In this document: one piece after another, positions 46,226 through 57,062 of the stretch
How the letters are laid out: each line of letters starts with the position of its first letter
Position numbering within the stretch: position 1 is the first letter of the stretch
From: Anastatus disparis
Lineage: Eukaryota; Arthropoda; Insecta; Hymenoptera; Eupelmidae
Assembly (NCBI GenBank): GCA_017163975.1
Contig: JAFFSR010000346.1
Coordinates: 1,426,501-1,490,500 of the forward strand
Length of the DNA: 64,000 nt
Reading direction: 5' to 3'
The notes under the pieces: model-generated
Told to the model about the DNA's origin: nothing
Databases searched by the model: none
Seen by the model: the letters and a program-made list of their open reading frames with translations, nothing else
Program-made: the position numbers and the translations under genes

Positions 46226-47830
46226 GAAGTAGGTAAATTAAAGTCACTTAATTACAATCCATTCTTAGTTTAAATATCATTAATTATGCTTAATGCATAT
46301 TCTTCACCTTTTTGTTCATTCATTTTTGGAGGATAAAAATAGATTTTATATTTTTCATATAATTCTCGAGCATTAATTGGACCGTGAAATGTACAAAAGT
46401 AATTAAATAATTGACAAAGAGCTTTTGAAAATCGAGATTTACATGATTCTTCTAAACATTTATCCCATTCATCATCGATTTCAATTCAATTTCTTGCTGT
46501 TGCTGCTTCAAAGAATGTTAGGTATGTAATTCTATTAAAAGTTTTTAAGTTTTCAAAAGATTTTGCAGTTTCCACGTGAAGCAGAAGTAATCTTAAAAAG
46601 AATCTTTTTCTTTGTTTTCGATTAACTAAGTACATTCTGGTGAGAATAGGTTCCATAGTCTTATTTCTTTTCGTCCATGTTTTATGTATTTGATTAAAAA
46701 CATAATGTTGCGGTATATCAGAATAAAAGTAATTATGTGCCTTAGGTCACTTTTATTAAGTTTAAACCACGCTGTTAGTGTTGTATTCACATTTTTCTTA
46801 TCAATTTCGTGTTCGGACTATTCTTTAAAATACACATATTGTTCATTTTCATTATGAATGGCTAATCTATAAATTGTATGTGAAAGTTCACTAATATCAT
46901 ATTCCAATATGCGATGTATAGCTTCTGGCGGGCGAACGTATCTTGTGATTAAATATTGTTTAATTTCATCATAAAATATATCCAAATCATTCGTTTCATC
47001 CGTTTCATCATTAGTATTAATTATAGTATTTATTTCACTTGCTTTCATTTCTATAAATGCACAGTCATGTCCTTTGAAGCAGTATTTAAATAAGTATTTT
47101 ATAACTTTTATTGTTGAACATAATTCAATATTAATATGACAGTTAAACTTCAGTAATAAATACGGGTTATGAGAAACCACAAATCCATTATCTGCCGACT
47201 TGTTTTTTGTGTATAATACCTCATTTTATTATTTCTTTGTCTATAAATAGGATAACCATTTGTCATTATTCAAGTTTCATTAAATCGTTTCGAAAAATTT
47301 TTCGTACACTTTTCTGATTCTTTATTCTTACAAGGTAAGTTTTTATTCTGATCTTCACAAGGGCCAAGGATCATAAATTGTTTAACTATTTCATATAATC
47401 TGGGATTCTCATTTTTATTTGGAATTTCAACTACTATAAATTTATTAACTTCATCACAATTGTAAATTTTATCATCTTTACTCAAAAATATTAGCATATA
47501 GGCATGCGGTAATCCTCTCTTTTAAAATTCTACTACGTATGAATATGCAATGCATTTTTCCAAAATATTTTTTTATAAATTTGCTCTATCATTAGTTTTA
47601 ATTTTTGATAAACAACGATATTTGGTCCATCCGTCACTTCTTCACTTCGTCCTATATTATTTGTGATTTCTTCCTATTTCGGATTGGATGTCATAGTAAT
47701 GAAAAAAATCTGGTTTCACAATTCTCCGTACTAATGTCATGGGATAAAGAAGATTTTGATATAAGGAACCCGAACTTCCTGTAATAGTTGATGGTAATAT
47801 AAACATTTATCTTATACTATGATTGTCAAT
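46226..47830 (-). pseudogene. Helitron Rep region
   Basis: Minus strand: KRGLPHAYMLIF (HUH position; the second His is Tyr, codons 47498-47506), EVNKFIVVEIPNKNENPRLY, CTKNFSKRFNET, then SHNPYLLLKFNCHINIELC, KYLFKYCFKGHD, RYVRPPEAIHRILEY, and further down ITYLTFFEAATARN and the LSDFNLP end of the linker. These are successive Helitron Rep blocks in correct order. A stop before the HUH site and others further on indicate decay. Confidence 0.9.
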
Positions 47831-48721
47831 AATACATATTAACTTTTATTAAAGCTTATTGATTTACAAAAAATTTTGCATTGTAATGCAGTACAATATA
47901 ATAATGTAAATATATGAAAAAAAATTAAATACATATTTTATATTGAACTACTATTGTGAATGAAATTAGCAAATTTATATATAATAATATAATATATGAA
48001 GATGCAACCGAGCGACGTCAGGAGCGAGGTAAATTTTGCTCGTTAATATTAATATTATTATTATTATAAAAAGAAGGATAAATGGAAAAGAAAGTATACG
48101 TGAATTTAATTAAATGTTTTGTATTATGCACAAACAAAAATTATAAAAATAAAAAAATTATAAGAATAATCTTATAAAAAAAATATATGTTAAGTTTTCG
48201 TTTATTCAACATTTACTTAATTTATTAATGCAGTTTGCTAAAGCATGAAACGTAAATACATTATAGAAGTTCTTAAATCTAATGTCTCAAATTTATTTTA
48301 GTAGTCAGAAAACATATAGTAATAGTCGGGCAACAAAAATTAATTTTATTTGAAATATAAACTTTAATTAAATAAATTCTTATTTTAATCTCATCCTTCC
48401 TACTTATATTCGGTAAATGAATTGTGGGCTTTATTATTGTTTAGAAGAAAGATCGAATTTGTTTATAAACAAAATGAATTAGTGAATATGAAAAAGAGAG
48501 AAATATCGTAATTTCACATAGTTATTTTTGCAAATTCAACCATAAAATATTGTGAACCATTAAAATGCGGTATATGATTAAATCTGCGACAATAGCCATG
48601 TCACTAAAAATTTATTGTGAAATGAATAAATAAAATAATATTTAATAATTGTACTACAGAAAATTTTTTAACGGCATCTAACATTAGGTGCCAGACCCTT
48701 AATAGATGATTACATAAGCAC
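47831..48721. other. Unassigned AT-rich intronic DNA
   Basis: A short segment at 48000-48045 (CCGAGCGACGTCAGGAGCGA) is GC-rich against the background and resembles the GAGCGAGC block of the Helitron-like ends. Nothing else was recognised. Confidence 0.4.
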
Positions 48722-51700
48722 ACAAAAAAAAAGTTATCTGAGTTTGAGACAAGATCTATATACTCTTAGGTTTTCGCGTGCACTGAATCCAAATCCGAGG
48801 TCAAATTTAGGCCATCACCCTCAGGTTTTTCCCTAGCTAGGTATAAACCCTAGGTAATTGCGTAATTCACATTTACTCTCATGATCTCGAAGAACTAGGT
48901 ACTCAGACGTTGCCTAACTCAGGGGCTTACAGTGAGTTTATGTAAAATGAGATATACTTATCATGAATAACACTAGGAACATAACCTTAAAACGAAAAAA
49001 CCCCTAAGACGTCCAAGAATTTATTAATTCTTTAATTCTAGACGCAACCCTAGTCATCAAGTTTTCAAGTACGCTGAATCGGAATCTGAGGTCAGATTTA
49101 GTCCATTGCCCTCAGGTTCACCACTAGATAAAGAAGAACCTTTCCAATACCATGAATAAGTTATTCCCGTGGCTCTGAGGTTGCCTCATCTCTAAACCAG
49201 ATCCCAGACAATAAGAAGATTCCAGATTCTATTGCAGTGGTCTCATATTATATGGGGCTGTGGAGTACCTCCATTCGAAGCTTTTACAGTTTGGAATAGG
49301 TATACTTCTCATCAAAGAAAATGAAAATCTAAAATTCCTGCTACCATGGCATTTTACCGACGACGAGTTGACATTGTCCTCGTCAAAGTCGAAAAGCCCT
49401 TATACTCAGCCCTAGAGAGGTATGAGGGTTATCACCTCCAGGATGGCGGATTCACCTGTGATCGGGCCAAGATCCCAAACGTGCGGGGCTCTTTACAAAT
49501 TTATGACTACTTTAACTCACAAAAACCAACCTCCAAAAACCTAGAAATCAATTACTCCACAATTGCCCTAGTGACTCTAATGTCTTCTGCTATGTCTGTG
49601 AAAAATTGGATGTCCATAAAAATTGGTTTCCCATCTCCGAAGAGACAAAAAAAATCTATAAAGATTGTTTTGAGAAAAATGTAAGAGACTTGAATCATAG
49701 TTAGGTTCTATCGTCGATATGTAATAACATGTCCACGCGCTGGAAGGCTGCAAAAGAGTAAAGAGAAGAGATTCAACTTAAAATTAAACAACCGACTCGT
49801 TGGAGAAAGCCCCAAGATGAAAGGCAATGCTATTTTTGTAATACAAAAGTATCTGGGTTCAAAGTAAAAAATTAAAGTAAAATAGTATACGCGGGTGTTT
49901 CATCAGTTACGAGAGTGATTGAATTCGATTAAATTAATAGGAAACAGAATGAAAATGTACCCTTCCCAGTGAGTTAATCAAAAACTGATGACAGGGGTGA
50001 TGATTTAAAGGAACAGGATGATAGATGCAACGAATCAGATAGATCTGACGACAAGGATGAACCGGAGGACGAAGAGGAATCTGAGACTTTGAATCATACA
50101 ATGATAAAAAGAAGCCTATTATATTGTATACACAAAAAGCATTGAATGACTTGATAAGAAATATAGGACTCTCTAAAGACGTGGCAGAATATTTAGCTTC
50201 AGATCTGAAAAGGAGGGGTATGCTGGAACATGGTGTTAAATCAACTATCTACAGAGATAGAGAAAAGGATTTCTGTGAATACTTTGTTGAAGAACAGACT
50301 GAAAAAGGTAAGCTAGTCTACTGTAATAACGTTAAAGGACTCATTAATACACTAAAGCCTGATATATACAAGTCTGAGGATTGGAGGCTCTTTATCGACT
50401 CGTCAACCCGGAGCTTAAAAGCAGTGTTGCTCAATAATAAGAATGTATTCGCACCGGTGCTGATCGCTCACTCAACCTAGTTGAAAGAGGAATACATAAA
50501 TTTGAAATTACTTTTGGAAAAAATCTATTATTCAGAGCACAACTGGCTTGTATGTAGTGATCTCAAAATCTTATTCATGATTTTGGGACAGCAATCGGAA
50601 TTCACCAAGACACCCTGCTATCTCTGTTTATGGGATAGTAGGGATCGCGAAAACCACTTAAAAATCAAAATGGGATCCAAGACTGACATTTCAAACAGGA
50701 ACACACAACATCATCGCTAAGCCACTCGTGGAACCTTCAAAAATTTTGATTCCCCCACTTTACATGAAGCTTGGACTGATGAAACAATTTACTTGATAAA
50801 AATGGAAATCGCTTCCAATATTTGTGTCAAAAATTCCCTCAAATTCAAGATGCCAAGTTAAAAGAAAAGGATTTTGATGGACCTCAGATACGAAAAATGT
50901 TGAGGGATCCTCAATTCGTTACAACAATGACAGGTCCTGAAAAATCTGCTTGGCAAAGTTTCCAACAAGTTATCGAAAATTTTCTACGTAATAATAAGAG
51001 TCATGATTACAAAAAGATAGTTGCAAAACTTGTTACAAACTACGGTAAGTTGGGGTGTAATATGAATTACAAACTTCATTTTCTCGATTCTCATTTAGAT
51101 GAATTTCCAGAGAATTGTGGAGATTTCAGTGAGGAGCAAGGAGAGAGGTTTCATCAGGATATAAAGGAGATGGAGAGGAGATATCAAGGCTGTTGGGGTA
51201 TCAATATGTTAGCTGACTACTGCTAGACCTTGCTGAGAGAGGATCAAGGAAAAAAAAGAAAGAGACGAAAACCTCTTTACAGGTCGTTTAAAGACAAGAG
51301 AACAAGGTATCATCGTAAAACCATACCGTAATTTTTTTTCCGAGAACAGATTGTTTTAATTTTTATTCATACAAATTTCTGATTTCAGATCCATATTGAT
51401 AAGAAAGTCATCATTTTTGGATACTGAACAGTGGTGGAGACGAAGAGAGAAAGATGCAAGATAGTTGGAATGATATTGACAGGATCCATTGTCATGAAGA
51501 ATTTTCCTCGTTTTGATGTTATGTTCCTAGTGTTATTTATGATGAGAATATCTCGTTTTGCATGAACTCAGTGTAAGCCCCTGAGTAAGGCAACGTCTAA
51601 GTACCTGGTTCTCCGAGATTATAAGAGTAAATGTGGATTACACAATCACCTACGGCTTATCCCTAGCTAGGGGAAAACCTGAGGGTAATGGCCTAAATCT

Positions 51701-51780
51701 GACTTCGGATTCGTGTTCAGCGGACCCAAAAACCTATAATTATATGGGTCTTGACTTAAACTCAGATAACTTTTTTTTGT
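48722..51780 (+). mobile_element. 3.06 kb DNA transposon with ~260 bp TIRs
   Basis: AAAAAGTTATCTGAGTTTGA at the left end is inverted at the right end (51762-51779). The TIRs pair for about 260 bp, including CCCTAGCTAGG, GGTACTCAGACGTTGCCTAA-like and ACACTAGGAACATAA blocks. A subterminal direct repeat of part of the TIR (AGTACGCTGAATCGGAATCT) lies at 49070-49120. The interior encodes a decayed protein on the plus strand. No clear target duplication was seen. Confidence 0.85.
49346..51330 (+). pseudogene. Decayed protein of a poorly known arthropod transposon family
   Basis: Blocks in order on the plus strand: a VFCYVCEKLDV segment (CxxC) with KKIYKDCFEKN at 49590-49690; RWRKPQDERQCYFCNTKVSG near 49800-49860; ALNDLIRNIGLSKDVAEYLA at 50139; DWRLFIDSSTRSLKAVLLNN at about 50380; LVCSDLKILFMILGQQSEFT and TPCYLCLWDSRDRE near 50550-50660; KLGLMKQFV-like near 50770; and FSEEQGERFHQDIKEMERRY at 51125-51185. 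I recall closely similar blocks in unnamed proteins of aphids, Hydra and other animals, with two CxxC zinc sites and an acidic RNase-H-like core. That recollection is unverified. Several frameshifts and stops break it; total coding span is near 600 codons. Confidence 0.65.
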
Positions 51781-52687
51781 CTGCCTGCGTTATTGGTGTT
51801 TGTACATCTGCAAGGGATTAAGTAATTTGGAAATTCTGAATCTTTCCTTGAAGCAATATAAGAAATTCTAATAAAAAAAATTGTGAACGGAAAATTTTGA
51901 GTTGTCGATATGGTAAGTAAATACGAAACTTATGTTGAAATCCAAGCCTGTCGGTAGAGAGATAAAAATATACGTATATAAAAAAACTTGGGTATGCGGA
52001 AAGAAAAATATCTTTCGAAAAGGTTCCCTTTTTTTTAAACATTCGGAGAAATTAAATGCATTATTTGTAAGAGATAAAATTTTGAAATAGAAGGAAATAA
52101 ATTTGAAAGTAAGTAAAAGGATGTATAGAAAAAAAAATAAAAATTTTGAAAAATAATAGGCAAAATGAAAAGCCGTCATAACATCTGTTTACAGGCTGAC
52201 CTCGCGATAAAATTTAATTTGCATACTGAGCATTCTTGCTTGTGTCATTTTTGAAGCCTCGCTACACTTCGCCACAAAACTCGCACTCATCAAGAATAAT
52301 ATATATTGCGTTTTTTGTGCATAATTTACTATTCCTTCTCTTTACTTGTGATCATCAACAAATTTTACTATATCAGACCATTTTTCAATTTTAAATTATT
52401 TTGTCATTTACCCATTTCTTAATTTAATTACTATTTTTTTTATTTGAAAATTATCAGTATCAAATTGAAAAATATTGTTTTGCTGATGATCTTATTTACG
52501 ACTGAAAATCAACTTATAAACATTTTTACTTAAATGGGCATAAAATGTGAGGATATATAAAAAGTTTGATAAAGCATCGAAGGTTTAGGTTCATTCTAAT
52601 TGCTAAAATAATCCTAGATAGTAAGTTTTAAAAAAACTTTAGAACAATATGATAAGATTTATATAAATTTATATGCATTGAATTCAG
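51781..52687 (+). other. End of the giant intron
   Basis: AT-rich DNA without recognised repeats, ending in TATATGCATTGAATTCAG before the exon. Minus-strand frames here are composition artefacts. Confidence 0.5.
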
Positions 52688-52997
52688 GTTCCAGCTGAAA
52701 TCCTCAGTGATCTTTTTGGACCCTACTTAATTAAAAAAGATTTCATGTTTAATAAATTGTCATCTTATGAAGAACAAGATATATTAAAAGAACTGAAACA
52801 AGAAAATGTTACTAGAAGTTTTAAATATACTGAATTGTCAGATCAATGTTTGACAAAATTTAATAAAATGAAAAACAAGTCTTCTAAAAATGTGAATAAT
52901 TATTACGGCATGACGCTTTTAGATAATAATGAACCTCGATGGGAAGTTTGGATTCATGAACAATGTATCATCTGGGCAGCAGGAGTGTATATAACAG
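52688..52997 (+). CDS. Host exon: central part of the extended PHD finger
   Basis: Enters in phase 0 after acceptor AG (52686-52687) and leaves after the first base of a Gly codon at a GTAGTG donor. The peptide begins VPAEILSDLFGPYLIKKD, matching the LGDLFGPY block of TCF20/RAI1-type ePHD modules, and ends WEVWIHEQCIIWAAGVYITG, matching their WVHE-x-C-(A)-x-W-(T)-x-GVY zinc-binding helix. About 65 Lys/Glu/Asn-rich residues between them are a variable loop. The following exon (second half of the ePHD) lies beyond 64000. The strong motif match and exact phase make this the best-supported host gene sequence. Confidence 0.85.
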
Positions 52998-53270
52998 GTA
53001 GTGACTTTACACATTTCTTTAAAAAATATAAGTTTTAAAACATGCATTTCAGTAACAGAACACTTCATAAAATTAATATGGAAATTTAAGTTTAAGAAAT
53101 TTGTAATCTTTAACCTGAACTACCGTACAAATCAAAAGGGCTGTAAGACGAGTTTCTTCTAAAGATTCCATATTTATAAGTAAATAATACCGGTAACTGA
53201 AATACTAATTTATTAAAATGTCAAATACGAAAAATTAATGTAGCAATGATAAAAAATAAACTTATTCCAC
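52998..53270 (+). other. Start of the next intron
   Basis: The donor GTAGTG is followed by AT-rich DNA until a MITE end at 53271. The intron continues to the window end, over 11 kb, with no further exon seen. Confidence 0.6.
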
Positions 53271-53468
53271 TTAAGAGGACGCTGGATCCCTCTATCCTTT
53301 TCTAATTGAAAAATGTAGGTTTTTGGAATAACTAGTGATTATTGATGTTAATTGAGTTGTCCGCAACTTGTATAGTAAAAAGCAATATTTTTCCTGATGA
53401 GGACAAATTAATTTTGTGGCTTTGTTTTAAAGAAAAGTTTGACATTTTTAGACAATATCGACGTCCCG

Positions 53469-53815
53469 TACGAAAAAAGCACGACTCAGGCTTTTACGAA
53501 AATAAGCACAGTTCAAAGAGTTTTAACGAAAAGTAGCACCGTTCGTGTTTCCCTTACGAAAAAAAGCACGGTTCACAGGGTTTGACAAAGATTAGCACGA
53601 ATGGTGAAAATTTAACGAAAAAAAGCACGGTTCGCTGAGTTTCAACGAAAACTAGCACAGTTCATGGAGCTCCGACGAAAAAAAGCACGGTTCGCTAAGT
53701 TTCAACGAAAAGTAGCACGACTCATGGAGCTCCAACGAAAAAAAGCACGACACGTTAGACTCGGACGAAAAGTAACACGATTCGCGAAACACTGACGAAT
53801 ACTAGCACAACTCGA
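53469..53815 (+). repeat. Left terminal array of ~29 bp units
   Basis: Twelve or so diverged copies of ACGAAAA(A/G)(A/T)AGCAC followed by a variable GGTTCGCTGAGTTTCA-like half. Spacing is 28-31 bp. Confidence 0.9.
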
Positions 53816-54244
53816 TATGCAATATTACAATTTGTACCTTATTAAAAACTTGATTATCTTAACTCTTAACAAATAGTTAATTAATAAAATATAATGAGAA
53901 GGGGTTTATTTTTATTTTTCTTATGAATTGTTTCAATATTTTCAATATGTTTTAATTAAATTATTTGCTCAGTGGTTTTCGATTCGTTTGATTAGAAAGT
54001 TGCCGCTTTCCGGCCGGAGTGCAAAAAATTCATTTTATACACATGTTAAAGCACAGCAATTTCGAAACTCAGTTGTTTCATTGTTTTTATATAAATACAA
54101 TTGCTTACCGAAAATTCAATTACAAATAATTTTCTTAAAAGTTTAAAGCTATAATACGATTCATCACATAAAATAAAAAAATTGTTGTGATATATTAAAT
54201 AATATAATATTTTTAAACCTTCGTTGTTTTAAAAAATTCTTTTT

Positions 54245-55185
54245 AACAAATAATTTGGTATTTACTAAAAAATATGGATGGATTCATTCGTATCATAATT
54301 ATCAATGCAAAAACATTTATTTCAGGAAGAGCTTTTGGACAAAAATTAAGAAACACGTGTAGTTTTAAAATAACAGAAAGCGGAAAAAATATTAAAAGTA
54401 TTTTATTCCAAGTTCATTTATTAAAAAGCAAGGTTTGTAATCTGTGAATTTTATGAGCTATAACTTTGATTATTGTATCGAATACATATTAATATTTTTC
54501 ACAGAATTTTCGTGAATTTTTTGTTGCTAATTTGAACGAAATTTATGTACTTTTCTCTCAGTACTCACTTCTGATGAGAATTTTATGTTTTTATATTTAC
54601 CTCAACTCAACTCAAAACTGAATATTGAGAATTTTTTTAAATTAAAAACTAAATTTTGGTACTAATCAGACTTTATAATGACCTTTTTTTAAAAACCTAA
54701 CTGAGGTCATGTATTGCTTTTGAAAATAAAAAACAAGTTTGGCTTATATTTTTTATAAAAAATTTGTCTTGACTCAAATCAAGACTGCGTGAGTTTTTAT
54801 ATTAATGATATTTTATTAGATTTTTCGATAAGTTCGATTCGGAAGAAAAGATAAACATAAAAAAAAATTTTTAAATACAGTCATTTGCTAGATTAGATCA
54901 AAGTTATAGCTTATTAAATTCACAGATTACAAAACTTCTTTTTATACCACTCTAACCTCAAAATCAGAACTTCAATATGATTATTCGGCTCTCGTGGTAT
55001 AAAGTATTATTTGAAACTGGTGTGTAACGTGATTTTTACCTTCCACACCCGTTTCGAAAAGTAAAATGAACTTGGAATAAAATACTTTTAATATTTTTTC
55101 CGCTTTCTGTTATTTTACAACTAAACGTGTTTTTTAATTTTTGTCCAAAAGCTCTTTCTGAATAAAATGTTTTCGCATTGATAAC
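54245..55185. repeat. Inner inverted segment of the left foldback arm
   Basis: AGAGCTTTTGGACAAAAATT (54330) and GTATTTTATTCCAAGTTCAT (54400) are inverted at about 55070-55160, so the left arm itself folds on a ~0.9 kb scale. The same unit occurs in mirror at 60050-60960. The region between, 54430-54960, has an AGATTACAAA/TTTGTAATCTGTGAATTT inverted pair. Confidence 0.75.
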
Positions 55186-55667
55186 TACACTGAGAGAAAA
55201 TTCATGCTAATAGAGCATGCGAGCTGCCATCTATGCGAGCATATAAAACATTGATACAAATATGACAGGCCGTGAGAAGCTCTATTAGTATTGGATTACC
55301 TTATACTAAAAAAGATGGTATGGAGAGTAACTAAAGCATGAACGGCATTCACTGATGACTCGCGTGGTATACTTCGATGACTCCCCACTCTCATATCCTT
55401 TGTTTGCTTGAGTCGCCTCCTCTTTTGGGTGGCGACGCGAGCAAACACGGCTGGTCTATACCCAAAATTATGTTGCAAATTTCTTTAACGTATTTTCGTA
55501 GCGTGAATCTTTTATTTCTTTTCTTTTTTTATGAAGGGAGATACGTTATAAATATAACCTGTTAAACTTTTTAACTTTAAATAATTAATTTTTAACTTAA
55601 AATTTAATTATTTTAAACCGCTGGGGGGCAGATGAGCATGTACAATTTTACGCCAGCGATATTTCGG

Positions 55668-55743
55668 AGTAGCGTTGGTCTAGTGCGTAACGTTCACGCT
55701 TTTCCTTTTGAGTACGCGAGTTCAACTCTCGGCTAGGATCACT
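55668..55743 (+). other. tRNA-like sequence, left arm
   Basis: GTTGGTCTAGTGCGTAACG resembles a D-arm with Pol III A box, and CGAGTTCAACTCTCG forms a T-arm with a TTCAACT loop and a B-box-like GAGTTCAACTC. A convincing acceptor stem and anticodon arm were not found, so this is a tRNA relic or a SINE-type promoter rather than a functional tRNA. Confidence 0.45.
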
Positions 55744-56313
55744 GTTTTTTTTAAATTTTTTTTTATTGTTTTAATATTTTTTATTCCTTTTTATATTTAT
55801 TTTTTTTTAGATTTTGTATTTTTTAAATAATTTTAAAATTTAATTTTTCACAAGTACGCTTGTTTTTTTCAATGAAAATTTTTTAAAAATAAATTATTCT
55901 TTATAGGTAGTAATTACAAATATTGATAAATAAATAATAGTGATGTTTATTTTATAATAGTATAGTTTAATTTATTTATAATTTAGTTTATAAAATTCAC
56001 AATAAATTACAATAAATAAATAAAACTGAGTTATTATTATTTATGTTATAATATATTGTATATTGAAATATGTTTATAAAGAAAAAATTGAACTATAGTA
56101 TTGTAAATATCACTATTATTTATTTATTAATATTTTAAATTATTTTCTATATGAAATAATTTATTTAAAAATATTAATAAAAAAACGAGCATATTTTAAG
56201 TAACTTGTGAAAAAATAGATTTTAAAATTAATAAAAAAATAGAAAATAAAAAAAATATAAATAAAAAAAAGCAATAAAAACTATTGAAATAATAAAAAAA
56301 AATTAAAAAAAAA

Positions 56314-56391
56314 GACCCTAGCCGAGAGTTGAACTCGCGTACTCAAAAGGAAAAGCGTGAACGTTACGCACTAGACCAACGTTACTTCGAA
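56314..56391 (-). other. tRNA-like sequence, right arm
   Basis: Inverse copy of the left-arm sequence with a few changes outside the D- and T-arm motifs (for example GGGTC versus GGATC after the T arm). Both box-like motifs are unchanged. Confidence 0.45.
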
Positions 56392-57062
56392 GTATCTTTG
56401 GCGTAAAATCGTACATGCTCATCTGCCCCCCAGCAGTTTAAAATAATTAAATTTTAAGTTAAAAATTAATTATTTAAAGTTAAAAAGTTTAACAGGTTAT
56501 ATTTATAACGTATCTCCCTTCATAAAAAAAGAAAAGAAATAAAAGATTCACGCTACGAAAATACGTTAACGAAATTTGCAACATGATTTTGGATATAGAC
56601 CAGCCGTGTTTGCTCGCGTCGCCACCCAAAAGAGGAGGCGACTTGAGCAATAGAAGAATGTCATAGTTAGCAGTAAAGAAAGAATAGTGGACAAGCCACG
56701 TTTACTTCCTTCACGTCCCATGAGAGGATACAGCGCTAGCTATCGAAGGATATTAGAGTGGGGAGCTACCAAAGCATGTAAACAAACAGTTTTTGGATAG
56801 CACAAACCTCGTAAGAGTAGATGGCGCTGTTATTAAAGCATAGAATATTACTTACTAACTTTGGATACGTAGACTACATGCTGTATTGGCATGAATTTTC
56901 TCTCAGTGTATGATACGAATGAATTCATCCATATTTTTTAATAAATACCGAATTATTTGTTAAAAAGTATTTTTTAAAACAACGAAGGTTTAAAAAATAT
57001 AATATTATTTTATATCACAACAATTTTTTTTATTTTATGTGATGAAACGTATTACAGCTTTA

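Larger units (their letters stand above)
43886..47830 (-). mobile_element. Third decayed Helitron, split by a 1.95 kb insertion
   Basis: Minus-strand Rep coding (47830-46226) and helicase coding (44235-43886) belong to one protein and meet within the inter-domain region if 44251-46195 is removed. It lacks a recognisable 3' hairpin/CTRR end in this window. Sequence similarity of its blocks to the Helitron at 6-9 kb is at the family level only. Confidence 0.8.
15782..52687 (+). other. Giant intron (about 36.9 kb) splitting the ePHD domain
   Basis: The donor at 15782 and acceptor at 52686-52687 (TTGAATTCAG) join exons in phase 0. The protein context on both sides belongs to one zinc-binding module. 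Nearly all the intron is transposon sequence: two Helitrons, one Ty3 element, a LINE fragment, a 6.8 kb foldback transposon, a 3 kb palindrome, a long-TIR transposon, satellites and MITEs. Confidence 0.75.
55188..56908. mobile_element. 1.72 kb palindromic element, CACTGAGAG ends, TA duplication
   Basis: CACTGAGAGAAAATTCATGC is mirrored at 56889-56908; TA lies outside at 55186-55187 and 56909-56910. Arms pair over hundreds of bases, including GTCGCCTCCTCTTTTGGGTG, the tRNA-like segment and TTTAAACCGCTGGGGGGCAG. The element interrupts the left foldback arm only, so it is younger than the palindrome. TA site and CACTG ends suggest an IS630-Tc1-mariner source. The right arm has an extra ~120 bp at 56655-56890. 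Confidence 0.9.

Noticed and set aside
48722..51780. Transcription unit of a host gene in the giant intron
   Set aside because: The coding blocks are enclosed by long terminal inverted repeats and carry several stops and frameshifts, which fits a dead transposon.
53469..53815. CRISPR-like array of ~29 bp repeats
   Set aside because: Units are diverged and contiguous without unique spacers, the context is eukaryotic, and the array is mirrored at the other end of a foldback element.
55668..55743. A functional tRNA gene
   Set aside because: D-arm and T-arm motifs are present but I could not form a proper acceptor stem or a seven-base anticodon loop, so it is called tRNA-like only.
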